DNA from: a virus
Strand: one strand, 5' to 3'
IMG/VR virus record: IMGVR_UViG_3300047509_000176
Coordinates: 1-42,959 of that record
Length of the DNA: 42,959 nt
Positions 22,703 to 30,674 of this stretch are shown piece after piece. Position numbers and translations under genes: made by a program. Within the stretch, counting starts at the first letter, position 1, and each line of letters starts with the position of its first letter. Under the pieces are notes generated by a model. The model was not told the DNA's origin. It saw only the letters and a list, made by a program, of their open reading frames with translations, and made no database searches.

Positions 22703-24255
22703 TTGCTCCCCCTAAGTGGAATGAGGCGGCCGCCGGCCGCTGATTTTTTCCCTGCGCCCTCGGCGTCGTCGCCGGCGCCCGCTGCATCCGGGTTGTCTTC
22801 CTCGACGATCTGGTCCTTCGGACCCTTGTCGACGATAGGAGCCTTCGCGGTGATCGTGAGCTGCAGGTCGTACTCCTTCGCGAGATCGTCTTCTTCCTTG
22901 AGCTGCTCGAAGACTTCCTCGACGTCGCCGCCTTGCTCGGAGATCGCCGCATCGCGCGACGTGAGACCCGCACCGATGCCGAGAATTGTCGCCTGCACGT
23001 CTTTGAGCGGATCGACCCAGACCCATCCGCGTGGCTCCCATTTGCCGGCGCAGAAGCGCGCGGGATCGCGGGAGTCGAGCGAGAGAGCACCGGAGAGCAG
23101 CGCCATCGACATCCACGGCTCGAAGATTGGCTGCAGCATCTGCTCCTTCAGGAGCGACTGCAGCATCTTCCACTGGTCGCGTTCGATGAGCAGGCCCGAA
23201 CGCATGGACGAATAGTTCACACCCTCGAGGTCGGACGCGAGCGCGTTGTAGGAGACCCCCATCGAAGACGCGACGAAACGGAGCATGGCCTTCACAAACG
23301 CAGGGAAGGCGGACGCAGGATGGTCGGGACTCCACGCCGTAAACTTCAGACCTGGCGGGATCTGCTCGATGACCCCTGGCTGTGCCTCGATGCGGTATTT
23401 CGCGTCGTCATTGGGCTCGACGAACGCCGCGGCATCGGTGGACTCTAAAAAGCCCATCTTCGCGGCGCCCGTGCGCGCGGCGATGAGTTCGGCCTCGACG
23501 TAACCGCCGAGCATTCGCAGCTCGAACATGCACGGATGAAACCAGGTGATCCCGCGGGTTTGATTCACGCGCTCGGGATCGTAGAGATGGAGGATCTGGT
23601 CTGCCGGAATGCGCGTACGGAGGAAAGAGCCGCCGAGGTCGGATGGGTGCCTCTCGTTAACGTGGTAGGCGACGGGACGTCCCCACACGTCGACTTCGAC
23701 GCCCATGCGGATTTCGTTTTGGCCCTTCTCGGCGTAGCGGTTGAAGGTAGGGTCGACCTGGTCGGCGTCGATCACCTGAATCGCAAAGCGGTACTTGTTC
23801 GGGAACCCGAGGACTTTCCGAACGAACACCTCTCCGTCGGTCGCGATGTTCTTGAGCACCAGAGTCTGCACGCCGCGGAAAGAAAGCTTGCCGTCGACAG
23901 TGCAATTCCCAAACGTCCCCCAGTCCTTCCACGCGTCCTCGATTTTTTGGTTGAACGCGGTGTTGAGGGATTTGTCGTTGTTCCGCACCTGTGGCTTGTA
24001 GCCGATGCCCTTTTCGCCGAGCACATTTGCCGTGAGGATCTTCAGGTAGGACTTCGCGACGGGATTGTTTCGCGACAGTTCGCGCGCGCGCGCGCGGAGC
24101 AGCCGAATGTTCCCTTTGATTTCCTGGTCGGCGGAGAGGATCGAGGCGACCCAGTCCATCGTAAGGCGGCCACCCGTGGCGCCGTGGAACACGGTGAGCG
24201 AGCGCTTCCCGGAAAACAGATTGGAGATTTTGCGTAACCAGGCGGGGGTCTTCAT
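22699..24255 (-). CDS. Portal protein, lambda family, 518 aa
   Basis: This protein should form the dodecameric portal at one capsid vertex. Recognisable lambda-portal segments include LRARARELSRNNPVAKSYLK near residue 55, IDADQVDP near 165-180 and SMGVSYNALASDLEGVNYSSMRSGLLIERD near 345-375. The C-terminal tail is acidic and Ala/Gly-rich. It is preceded by the gpW-like gene with ATGA overlap and followed by the fused capsid gene with another. Confidence 0.93.
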   Translation of the reverse strand: MKTPAWLRKISNLFSGKRSLTVFHGATGGRLTMDWVASILSADQEIKGNIRLLRARARELSRNNPVAKSYLKILTANVLGEKGIGYKPQVRNNDKSLNTAFNQKIEDAWKDWGTFGNCTVDGKLSFRGVQTLVLKNIATDGEVFVRKVLGFPNKYRFAIQVIDADQVDPTFNRYAEKGQNEIRMGVEVDVWGRPVAYHVNERHPSDLGGSFLRTRIPADQILHLYDPERVNQTRGITWFHPCMFELRMLGGYVEAELIAARTGAAKMGFLESTDAAAFVEPNDDAKYRIEAQPGVIEQIPPGLKFTAWSPDHPASAFPAFVKAMLRFVASSMGVSYNALASDLEGVNYSSMRSGLLIERDQWKMLQSLLKEQMLQPIFEPWMSMALLSGALSLDSRDPARFCAGKWEPRGWVWVDPLKDVQATILGIGAGLTSRDAAISEQGGDVEEVFEQLKEEDDLAKEYDLQLTITAKAPIVDKGPKDQIVEEDNPDAAGAGDDAEGAGKKSAAGGRLIPLRGSK

Positions 24256-24878
24256 CCTCCGGAACCACTAGTGTCAACAAACGTTGGCGGGAAGTTCGGC
24301 GAATCGTCCTCGAGCGAAAATTCCACGCGATACGGGATGCCGAGCTGGCCTGGATGGTTCTGACGCCAAATCGCCGCTTTCAGTTCGCCACGCATGGTGC
24401 GGAGCTCCGCGAAAGTGTGCCGGGTAACCGAGCGGCCGGCGATCTGATACGACTGAACGTCTGCTGTGACGCGGCCGGCAAGCACCGCCTCGATCACTGC
24501 GAGGGTTTTCTCTTCCCACGTATTGAAGACACCGGCCGCGGCGCTCGCCACGTTCGGCTCGATGTTGATCACGAGCTCGTCGCCCGTGATGTCGTACGTT
24601 TCACCCGTGAGGGTCGAGTCGACGGACCCATCGTTCACAAGCCGTTCGGCGTAGCGGTAAGGCCCGGGGTTCAAAGAGGCGGTGTCGGAGGGAACGAACT
24701 GAATCTGGAAGATGTTGTCGAGGACCGTGGCGGCTTTGCTGAACTTCTGGGTGAGGCCATTCAGGTAGATCGTGTAGCCCCATCCGTCCGACGGCGAGAA
24801 GTCGTCGAGCGACCGTGTGAACCTGACAGTCGTGCCCGCGGGGAAATGGTCCGGCACGGTGTCGGGGATGATCGGCAC
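24252..24878 (-). CDS. Head-tail connector with gpW-like C-terminal part, 208 aa
   Basis: The N-terminal two thirds form a beta-type domain. The C-terminal part (about 145-180: VQSYQIAGRSVTRHTFAELR and following) matches the pattern of gpW-like connectors that close the portal after packaging. Its place between terminase and portal is that of W in lambda. The predicted GTG start at 24878 lacks a good ribosome binding site, so the true start may differ. Confidence 0.7.
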   Translation of the reverse strand: MPIIPDTVPDHFPAGTTVRFTRSLDDFSPSDGWGYTIYLNGLTQKFSKAATVLDNIFQIQFVPSDTASLNPGPYRYAERLVNDGSVDSTLTGETYDITGDELVINIEPNVASAAAGVFNTWEEKTLAVIEAVLAGRVTADVQSYQIAGRSVTRHTFAELRTMRGELKAAIWRQNHPGQLGIPYRVEFSLEDDSPNFPPTFVDTSGSGG

Positions 24879-24949
24879 TGAGGGAAACGCTAGCCGCTCG
24901 CCGTGCGCGGACCTACACAGAGCCTTACTCAGTTTCTAGTTAGGTAATA

Positions 24950-24978
24950 GGGGGACTGCCCCCGAGCGCCCACTCGGG
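24950..24978. promoter_or_regulatory. Two mutually exclusive stem-loops upstream of the head genes
   Basis: GGGGG (24950..24954) can pair with CCCCC (24959..24963), and CCCGAG (24961..24966) with CTCGGG (24973..24978); they share three bases and cannot form together. They lie in the roughly 200-base non-coding gap 24879..25079, between the cargo gene and the gpW-like gene. I see no other gene or clear promoter in that gap. Termination/antitermination control of head genes is possible. Confidence 0.4.
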
Positions 24979-25079
24979 AGCAGTGATTGAACAAAAAATG
25001 TGGACGGGGGTCCAGCGGGGAAGTCGTGCGGTTTTAATTCTAGCTTTGGAGGCCGGAGCGCTTCCAGTGAGAATTTCAC

Positions 25080-25734
25080 TCAGTGTGCTGGAGGCTTAGC
25101 TCGCGCCGCCGCTTTTTCCGCCTTCAAACGACGCGCGGCATCTGCTACTGATTCTGGAAGCGTGTCCAAGGCATCTTGTGGCGCTTGGACTATCGGCGCC
25201 GCCGGATGCACAAGTCACCTGCGCCGGCACGGTGTCGCTAGCCTTTCGTACGGAAACGGTTTCGACCTCCGTATCTTGGATGCCGGCGAGATCGCCGTCC
25301 GTGAATTCGTGCATTTTCAGTTTCCCGTTTTCCAGCACTTCCTTCCAGTGCTTCGCGAGACACTCCGCGACGGACTGCATGTGGCGTCCGCCTTTTTGGC
25401 AGGTGTAGCTGTAGATCAGATTCTTCGACTTCCGCTCGGTGACGCTCATGGACACGCGTTCGTAAGCGCCATCCATGTACACTCCGACCATCAGAGCAGT
25501 CATGACACCTTTCGTCTTCGAACCTTCATTCGTAGCCCACGTGAATCTCGCAACATAGCCGGCCTGTTTACGGTCTTCCGTCAATGTGACCGGGACGCTC
25601 TTTCGGATGACGCCAGCCGAGAAGTCGTTTGCAAATTCATCCTTCGATTCGACGAACACGGTGGGACGACTGGTCTGAGCTAAAGCACCCGACGCCGTCA
25701 TCACCGACAGAAGCAACAGAGCAAGTGCTTTCAT
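25080..25734 (-). pseudogene. Secreted cargo protein with a likely +1 frameshift near its C-terminus
   Basis: The 5' frame encodes a signal peptide (MKALALLLLSVMTASGALA, cleavage near AQT) and a domain with PTVFVESKDEF and LAKHWKEVLENGKLKM. It stays open to a TAA at 25096 (212 aa), but the last 40 residues are Ser/Arg/Cys-rich and do not look coding. From about 25217, the +1 frame reads VHPAAPIVQAPQDALDTLPE, then SVADAARRLKAEKAAARAKP, to a TGA at 25080, an ordinary C-terminus. The genuine gene thus seems shifted by one base near 25215-25225 through mutation, sequencing error or recoding. The product would be periplasmic or secreted. It resembles bacterial host proteins more than virion proteins, so it is probably lysogenic cargo. 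Confidence 0.65.
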
Positions 25735-25952
25735 CGTTTATCTCCTAGTACAGAGTTTAACTCAGTATCGGACGTCTTGATCGTAATACGGACTTCGGTG
25801 ATGCGCTTTCCAGCAATGCCCGGACGCGCGCGGATCTGTTTGAGGCCGCGGCTGGCGGCCACGTCGAAACTTCCGGCGTGGACCGTGACGGTTTGCCACG
25901 CAAGGTGAGCCTTCACTTCGGGAAAGAACGCCGTGACGGAGAAGGACTTCAT
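25731..25952 (-). CDS. Hypothetical protein, 73 aa
   Basis: Unrecognised. Pattern MKSFSVTAFFPEVKAHLAWQ..VTVHAGSFDVAASRGLKQIRARPGIAGKRITEVRITI suggests a compact alternating beta/helix domain. The gene is joined by ATGA to both neighbours in a continuous cassette, so it is co-translated with the secreted cargo protein. Confidence 0.68.
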   Translation of the reverse strand: MKSFSVTAFFPEVKAHLAWQTVTVHAGSFDVAASRGLKQIRARPGIAGKRITEVRITIKTSDTELNSVLGDKR

Positions 25953-26173
25953 CGGCCGAGCCTCTTGAATTGTTCGAACAGTTCGCGACCGAATAGCTCA
26001 TCCGCGATTAGGCCGAGAGAGTGATCGAACCGTGGACGGGCGAGCGCCAGTTCCGCGAGCGCGAGCAGGAAACCCTCGCGGTTTTCCTTATTGGTTCTCT
26101 CGAGCCAGTCGGCCATCCAGTCGGCCATCTCCCGCAATTCGGCGTCGGTGAGTTTCGGAGTCGGTTCGGTCAT
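25949..26173 (-). CDS. Hypothetical helical protein, 74 aa
   Basis: No family recognised. Acidic, with a tryptophan-containing helix (ELREMADWMADWLERTNKENREG) and a Leu/Ala-rich middle. It overlaps both neighbours by ATGA. The longer open frame to 26326 has Arg-rich shadow composition, so I took the ATG at 26173. Confidence 0.65.
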   Translation of the reverse strand: MTEPTPKLTDAELREMADWMADWLERTNKENREGFLLALAELALARPRFDHSLGLIADELFGRELFEQFKRLGR

Positions 26174-26436
26174 GACTTCGCTCCGAACAATTTCCGAGCG
26201 CCTTCGAGCTTGGCGACGACGCCGGCGACGGTGAGAGCGCTCTCGAAAAGAGCGAGACAGGTCGTGGTGACCGGATCGCGGAACAGGACGACCGGACCTT
26301 CGTCCGATTCCTGGACCCCGACCCACTGCGCCTCTGCGAGTTCGACGATGCGTTCAGACTTGGACATTGCGATTGTTCCTCCGTTGAAAGCTGCTGACAT
26401 TTCTTCTGCGAGAGAGTGGAGCGTCGCTGCGGTCAT
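26170..26436 (-). CDS. Hypothetical protein, 88 aa
   Basis: Unrecognised small protein. Begins MTAATLHSLAEEMSAAFNGG; the body has VELAEAQWVGVQESDEGPVVLFRDPVTTTCLALFESAL, suggesting a small sheet with a flanking helix. The start shares ATGA with the upstream gene. It is part of the cargo cassette between terminase and connector. Confidence 0.65.
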   Translation of the reverse strand: MTAATLHSLAEEMSAAFNGGTIAMSKSERIVELAEAQWVGVQESDEGPVVLFRDPVTTTCLALFESALTVAGVVAKLEGARKLFGAKS

Positions 26437-26609
26437 GGTTTCACCGACGGCGCGACGCGTTTGAATTCCTCGGCGACCAGTCGTGCGAGCACTGCCTTCA
26501 TGGTCGACTTGGTGAGCGCCGCGATGATTTTGAGCTGCTCCCGGACTTCCTGCGTGGTGAGGATCATCGCGGGAGCCGTGTTTCCACTCTTGGCTGCGCG
26601 CGGGGTCAC
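26433..26609 (-). CDS. Small putative ribbon-helix-helix protein, 58 aa
   Basis: GTG at 26609 behind GGAGGAAATC. The core MILTTQEVREQLKIIAALTKSTMKAVLARLVAEEFKR has a strand, a charged helix, and a second helix ending in EEFKR, the layout of ribbon-helix-helix (ParD/CopG-like) DNA-binding proteins. If so, it would be a second such gene in this cassette, besides the plus-strand one. Regulatory role is inferred from fold only. Confidence 0.55.
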   Translation of the reverse strand: MTPRAAKSGNTAPAMILTTQEVREQLKIIAALTKSTMKAVLARLVAEEFKRVAPSVKP

Positions 26610-27160
26610 GATTTCCTCCAGCGCAGGATGCGGACCTTGCCGGAGTACCAAGAGTCACTCGTGTCGGAGACCGTGCCGACGCCGCGCTCCGGGACGCTGT
26701 CCATGATTTCCCCGTTGCCGACGTACACCGCGACGTGCACTCCACGGAAGTCAAGAACATCGCCGGCGCGGAGAGATTGCCGGTTCACCTTGGCGAGACT
26801 TTCGACTTGCTGAACCACTTCGAGATCGTCGGCGCACCCGTTCCACATTTTGAGAGCCGAGCACTGCGCGTGACGCTTCGCGATGCAGATGAACTGCGAG
26901 CAGGACACCGTGGAGTACTTGGTTCCGCGCAGCGATTCGAGACGGGTGACGTAATCGGATTTGGATATCGACGCCGCCGGAAGCGCCAGGAGCGTGAGAG
27001 TGGCGAAGGCCAGGCCCGCGGCGCGGACTGCTTTCCTTCTCTTGAACAGGCCCACGAACTTGCTCCACAGGGAGCGGTCGAACAGGATGACAGGGACGCA
27101 CTCGGGAACCTTCGCCCGGTCTTCCCACTCCCTGAATGTCTTTGCCGCTTTGGTCTTCAT
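26606..27160 (-). CDS. Membrane-anchored NlpC/P60-like cysteine peptidase, 184 aa
   Basis: A basic N-terminal segment is followed by a membrane helix (about 46-66, AGLAFATLTLLALPAAS). The rest is an NlpC/P60-type domain with candidate nucleophile Cys87 in TVSCSQFICIAKRH, LRAGDVLDFRG (130-140) and His142 in GVHVAVYVGNGEIMDS. It should cut peptide stems in peptidoglycan. It is encoded with cargo genes, not the tail genes where such a peptidase often sits, and its anchor suggests action from the lysogen's membrane. A TATAAT lies just upstream. Catalysis is predicted, not shown. Confidence 0.72.
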   Translation of the reverse strand: MKTKAAKTFREWEDRAKVPECVPVILFDRSLWSKFVGLFKRRKAVRAAGLAFATLTLLALPAASISKSDYVTRLESLRGTKYSTVSCSQFICIAKRHAQCSALKMWNGCADDLEVVQQVESLAKVNRQSLRAGDVLDFRGVHVAVYVGNGEIMDSVPERGVGTVSDTSDSWYSGKVRILRWRKS

Positions 27161-27185
27161 GCTTGCCCCTCTCTAACCTAAAGAC

Positions 27186-27217
27186 ATTATATAGGTGTAT
27201 TGTATTGTATAGCTATA
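27186..27217. promoter_or_regulatory. Divergent regulatory region: TATAAT, three TGTAT repeats and a palindrome
   Basis: On the minus strand, TATAAT (27191..27186) precedes the peptidase gene, without a good -35. Next to it are three exact tandem TGTAT copies (27196..27210) running into the palindrome TATAGCTATA (27208..27217). Ribbon-helix-helix repressors often bind short tandem or palindromic repeats. On the plus strand, TTGACA (27245..27250) with TAAAAA 18 bases later points at the adjacent ribbon-helix-helix gene. Confidence 0.5.
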
Positions 27218-27281
27218 GTACGTTGGTACGGGGTAGGAGGCATGTTGACAGCTAGTACCCTAAAGAGGTAAAAATGGAAAT

Positions 27282-27449
27282 ATGCAGAAGAAATCACGCA
27301 AAGACGGGAAGGTTGCTATATTTGCTCTTATAGAGCCTCAGCAGAAAGCAGCTCTGGAGGAGCTCGGACGGGCAAACGAACGTTCCATCGGGTTTCTGGT
27401 ACGCGAAGCCATCGCCCAATACCTCGCGAATCTAAAGAAAAAGGGTTAG
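27282..27449 (+). CDS. Ribbon-helix-helix (CopG-type) regulator, 55 aa, only plus-strand gene
   Basis: The protein has a basic N-terminus (MQKKSRKDGK), a strand VAIFALIEPQ, helix QKAALEELGRANERSI and helix GFLVREAIAQYLANLKKK. This is a clear CopG/Arc-like fold (first strand, then LxELxxANxRSxGxLVREAIxxYL). It is transcribed against the whole phage and ends at base 27449, immediately before the terminase stop at 27450. No strong ribosome binding site fits (AGAGG is 13 bases upstream), and a predicted start near 27281 would make the mRNA leaderless. It is a candidate lysogenic regulator of the divergent cargo operon. Confidence 0.75.
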   Translation: MQKKSRKDGKVAIFALIEPQQKAALEELGRANERSIGFLVREAIAQYLANLKKKG

Positions 27450-29378
27450 CTAGCGCCATCCTTGGACCCAGGACGACCCACCGCCGGCACGCCCTGGCCC
27501 CCCGCTTGACCCGCCGGACCCGCCCTCCTGCCCGCCGCTTGGCTCAGTTGGAGGTAGACGCAGCGCCGCGGCCATCTCCCCGAGCTTGCGAATCACAGCC
27601 TGACCCAGGACATACAGTGCCGCCAGCGCGTAGACCTCGAGGTCGAGCGCCTCATTGCGCGCGCGAGTCTTCACATATTCCCGGATCGTGCCGCGTCCGC
27701 GGCGATAGCGACGGATCGCTTTCTCGGAAGTGAGCTGCGCGAGGTACTCGTCGTCGATGAAGTCTGGCAGGTGAAGGTAGCCGGCGCCAGGCGCGGGAAT
27801 TTTCATCCGGGCAAATATTCGGTCCTTCGCCGTGTCGGTGCCAATCATCCACAGACGCACGCGATACTGATTGTTGACGCTGAACTTCCCGAGGATTTCC
27901 TTCCCGGATTCGCTCGAGCCTTTCAGCGCGAATACTTTCCGGTTCTGCCGCGCGCGGACGAACCGATAGACGGAGTCGGTGTGTTGGCCGCCTGAGTCGA
28001 TCATGGTGCAGGAGAGTTTCACCTTCTGGCCGGACTCGTGTTCCCACGTACCGAGGAGAAACGAGTCGAGCTCGTTCCACACTTCCTCCTGGCCGGGATC
28101 GCCGAAGAGTTGCTGGTAGGCGATGAGCCACGACTCCTCCTTGTCGCCCCATCCCTTCACCACGCATTCGAGGCGGTCGCTCTGGACGTCGACGCTCGCG
28201 GTGAGCAGGCCCACGCCGTCCGGTACCTCCGCCTTATACGGCTCCCTCCGAGATCTCAAGGAGATGGCCTCGACGGCATCGCCGTCCTCTTCCCACGTTT
28301 CGCCAAGTCGCAGATTGATGAACGCGCGAAGCTTCTCGACGTTCTTTTCCTCGTTCGCTTCGTGCCACTCCTGCGCGAGATCCATCCAGTTGTCGCGCCA
28401 GGGTGAATAGAGAGCGTTGATGTGAAAGCCTACGATTGGACGGTCCGGCTTTTCGGCAATCCACCTGCCGGCGTTCAGCATCTGCTGTTTGTAACGTTCG
28501 GGAATCCGCTTTTTGCAGGAGGCGCAGACGAACGCGACGCTGTCGGGAACCACCTGGTGGTCGGCGGTCGTTTCGTAGGTGAGGCAATATTCCTTCGTGA
28601 CGGGGTTCCTCCACCAGAGCACCTGCTCCACAGAGCAGAACGGACAAGGCACAAAGAACCTGCGCATGTCGCTGCGAAGGAACGCGCGCTCTATCGGCGA
28701 TGTCCCTTTGGCTTTCGCCGGCGTCGAGCCCTTCACGATTTTGTAATCGGGAAACTGGTCCGTGCGCCGGGTGCCGATGGCGATGGGATCTCCCTCGCCC
28801 TCGACGTCCAGCGGATAGCCGTCCACTTCGTCGAAGAGCACCACGGGCACAGGATCGGAGCGGAGGCCTGCGCCGGAGTTCGCTCCGGTCAGTTTCAGGA
28901 ATCCGCCAGGGAATTCCTTCAGCGAGAGGGTGTTTCCAGCGCGGCGCGACGTGGGGGGCCGGATCTTCTTTCGGAGCACGGCGCAGTTTTCGATCATCGG
29001 CGTAATGGCCTTCTTGCCTTTGTCCTTCGCGTTGTCGATGGTCGGCTGCACGAGCATGATCGGCTTGGGGTCCGCGTCGATGTAGTAGCCGATGATGTTG
29101 AGCAGGATGGCGTCGGTGAATCCCACCTGCGTGCTCTTCTGGATCACCACCTCGTGGACGAGCGGGTTCAGGATCACGTCCATCATGGCGACCTGGAAGA
29201 CCTCCGGCCGGAACTGGCCCGGCCGGCTCGTGGTGCCCTTCGGGAGACTGCGGTTTCGAATCGCCCACTCTGAGATGGTGATGTCCGGCGGAGGGTTGAA
29301 GTGCTCGCGCACGCGAGCGAGCATCGCCTGGAAATTCACCTTCGCGGATTCATGAGTCTGACTCTCGACGGTCGTCAC
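27450..29378 (-). CDS. Terminase large subunit, gpA family, 642 aa
   Basis: This is the packaging motor ATPase and nuclease. It shows a Walker A-like KSTQVGFTD (81-89), Walker B VVLFDEVD (179-186), a Cys4 zinc site (C245, C248, C285, C288), and a nuclease domain beginning with SVDVQSDRLE (395-404, Asp397). The C-terminus is Gly/Ser-rich. It belongs to the lambda gpA class, associated with cos-type cutting. The GTG start shares GTGA with the small subunit stop and has AAGGAGG upstream. The stop abuts the convergent plus-strand regulator. Confidence 0.93.
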   Translation of the reverse strand: MTTVESQTHESAKVNFQAMLARVREHFNPPPDITISEWAIRNRSLPKGTTSRPGQFRPEVFQVAMMDVILNPLVHEVVIQKSTQVGFTDAILLNIIGYYIDADPKPIMLVQPTIDNAKDKGKKAITPMIENCAVLRKKIRPPTSRRAGNTLSLKEFPGGFLKLTGANSGAGLRSDPVPVVLFDEVDGYPLDVEGEGDPIAIGTRRTDQFPDYKIVKGSTPAKAKGTSPIERAFLRSDMRRFFVPCPFCSVEQVLWWRNPVTKEYCLTYETTADHQVVPDSVAFVCASCKKRIPERYKQQMLNAGRWIAEKPDRPIVGFHINALYSPWRDNWMDLAQEWHEANEEKNVEKLRAFINLRLGETWEEDGDAVEAISLRSRREPYKAEVPDGVGLLTASVDVQSDRLECVVKGWGDKEESWLIAYQQLFGDPGQEEVWNELDSFLLGTWEHESGQKVKLSCTMIDSGGQHTDSVYRFVRARQNRKVFALKGSSESGKEILGKFSVNNQYRVRLWMIGTDTAKDRIFARMKIPAPGAGYLHLPDFIDDEYLAQLTSEKAIRRYRRGRGTIREYVKTRARNEALDLEVYALAALYVLGQAVIRKLGEMAAALRLPPTEPSGGQEGGSGGSSGGPGRAGGGSSWVQGWR

Positions 29379-29875
29379 GAGCCGACCTCCTTCTTCGCGA
29401 GATGCGTGAGCGCCTCCTTGTGCGCTTTCTCGATCACCGCTTGAATCATCAGCCGTGACGTTTCGCCGACGAGCTCGGGTGCGACTCGAGCGCCCACAGC
29501 GAGGACTCTGGCCTTCGTGACGAGGATGAGATCGGACATCTCGTGCTCGACGTCTTCTATCGCGACGAGCTGACCGCGCTCGCGCGCGAGTTCGATTTCA
29601 CGGAGGTCCGCGTCCGCGGAAAGAAGACGCAGCCGCTCCTGTCGTTCGTTGGCGAGCACGCCGCCGCCCTCATCGACGATGGCTTTCTTCTCAACGAGCG
29701 CCTGCAGGTAGCGGATGTACCAGCCGACGCAGATGTCCTGGTCGTACTTGCCGCGAAGTTTTTTCGGAAGTCCACTCTGAACGAGTTGCTGGACCCGGCT
29801 CGCGGTGAGGTTCAGGATTTGCGCGAGCTGCTTGATGCCGACGACCCGCGGCTTCTCTAGTTTCTCTTTTGGCAT
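29375..29875 (-). CDS. Terminase small subunit, 166 aa
   Basis: The N-terminal helix-turn-helix (VGIKQLAQILNLTASRVQQLVQSGLPK) resembles the gpNu1 DNA-recognition domain. The remainder is helical with LRLLSADADLREIELARERGQLV, the usual Nu1-type dimer/oligomer region. It should recognise the packaging site and recruit the large subunit. I took the ATG at 29875; the frame is open further upstream but without support. It overlaps the upstream gene by 19 bases. Confidence 0.88.
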   Translation of the reverse strand: MPKEKLEKPRVVGIKQLAQILNLTASRVQQLVQSGLPKKLRGKYDQDICVGWYIRYLQALVEKKAIVDEGGGVLANERQERLRLLSADADLREIELARERGQLVAIEDVEHEMSDLILVTKARVLAVGARVAPELVGETSRLMIQAVIEKAHKEALTHLAKKEVGS

Positions 29876-30147
29876 GCGAATGGCGAATCGACTTGCAGCT
29901 CCCCGTTCTTGATCCAAGAGTGGTAGTGACCGATGGCGCGGAAACTCGGCGTGAGCGAAAGAGTCTCGAGCGTGTCGCCGGTGCGGTCCCACATGTGGCC
30001 CTGCGTTTTCGGGGAGTCTCCTCCGCCGATGGGATTTTTAAAGAACGCCATGCGCGCTTCGCCGCAGTTCGGGCACCTGATCGCGAGCCCCACTTGCCTC
30101 TTTTCGAAGTTCCAGAAATCCGCGAATTCTTTGAGAGGGTAGTTCAT
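29857..30147 (-). CDS. Phage protein with CxxC and NGE signature (DUF6527-like), 96 aa
   Basis: A CPNCGEA zinc-knuckle-like motif is followed by W.RTGDTLETLSLTPSFRA and GHYHSWIKNGELQ. The pattern 'W-GD-T-PS ... H-(x)-NGE' recurs in a widespread phage protein group, often named DUF6527-like. Function is unknown. It lies just before the terminase genes. The match is to my memory of the pattern, not a search. Confidence 0.6.
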   Translation of the reverse strand: MNYPLKEFADFWNFEKRQVGLAIRCPNCGEARMAFFKNPIGGGDSPKTQGHMWDRTGDTLETLSLTPSFRAIGHYHSWIKNGELQVDSPFACQKRN

Positions 30148-30151
30148 GCTG

Positions 30152-30391
30152 TCAGTTCCTTCCCGCTGCTCGCAGCCGGCGCCGCGCGTGCGCGAGCAGC
30201 CGCTCGTACTGCTCCGGCGTGATTCCTACTTCCTCGACGCGGGTCGGCTCGTGGTCAATCGCCCACTCAAAGAAAAGTAGCTGGCCGGCTTCGCAAAAAT
30301 CGTTGACGCGCTTGTCTGCGGCCGTGCAAATGGTGCAGGCCTCCACGTGCTTCCTGATTTCCTCGAGCTTCACGTCGTCGTGTTTATCCAT
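30152..30391 (-). CDS. Small protein with CxxC motif, 79 aa
   Basis: Unrecognised. VEACTICTAADKRVNDFCEAG looks like a small metal-binding helix pair similar to anti-sigma zinc motifs; the C-terminus is Arg/Ala-rich and basic. The gene starts next to a gap of about 280 bases, and is followed by the DUF6527-like gene. Confidence 0.6.
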   Translation of the reverse strand: MDKHDDVKLEEIRKHVEACTICTAADKRVNDFCEAGQLLFFEWAIDHEPTRVEEVGITPEQYERLLAHARRRLRAAGRN

Positions 30392-30674
30392 TCGGCACCA
30401 AAATTCAGCAGTTACCTTGAAGTATCGAAAAACAAATCAAGTCCGTACTTTTTCTCCGGTCGCTGGTCATATCTCGGCGTCGCCTTCACCCGCGGACGCC
30501 ACCCCCATGGGGGAGGACCCTGCGCGATTCCGAGACCGGCGGCCCAATTGCCCCACACAGAGCCACGCCAGGCAGGCGAGCAACGCGAGCACGCACACAC
30601 ACACGAGCACACAGGGCGAATGGTGGGATCTACTCCCACATATATTTTTCTCAAGATCAGATGACCGTGCCCTT
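30392..30674. other. Gene-poor gap with palindromes, candidate packaging (cos) region
   Basis: This is the longest stretch without a confident gene. It holds a perfect 12-bp palindrome CCCCCATGGGGG (30502..30513). It also has a stem GTGGGA (30623..30628) / TCCCAC (30634..30639) followed on the plus strand by ATATATTTTT, and a CA-rich microsatellite (about 30594..30612). In lambda-like phages the cos site lies just upstream of the terminase small subunit, and this gap is about 0.5 kb upstream of it. Two weak minus-strand frames exist (see the rejected list). Confidence 0.35.

Noticed and set aside
27274-27333. 19-codon plus-strand frame overlapping the start of the ribbon-helix-helix gene
   Set aside because: It has a better ribosome binding site than the regulator but encodes no recognisable peptide; at most a leader, and not supported further.
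30467-30625. Possible single-helix membrane peptide with VCVCVLALLACLAWLCVG
   Set aside because: The hydrophobic run is produced largely by the GT repeat, and no start codon has a fitting ribosome binding site.
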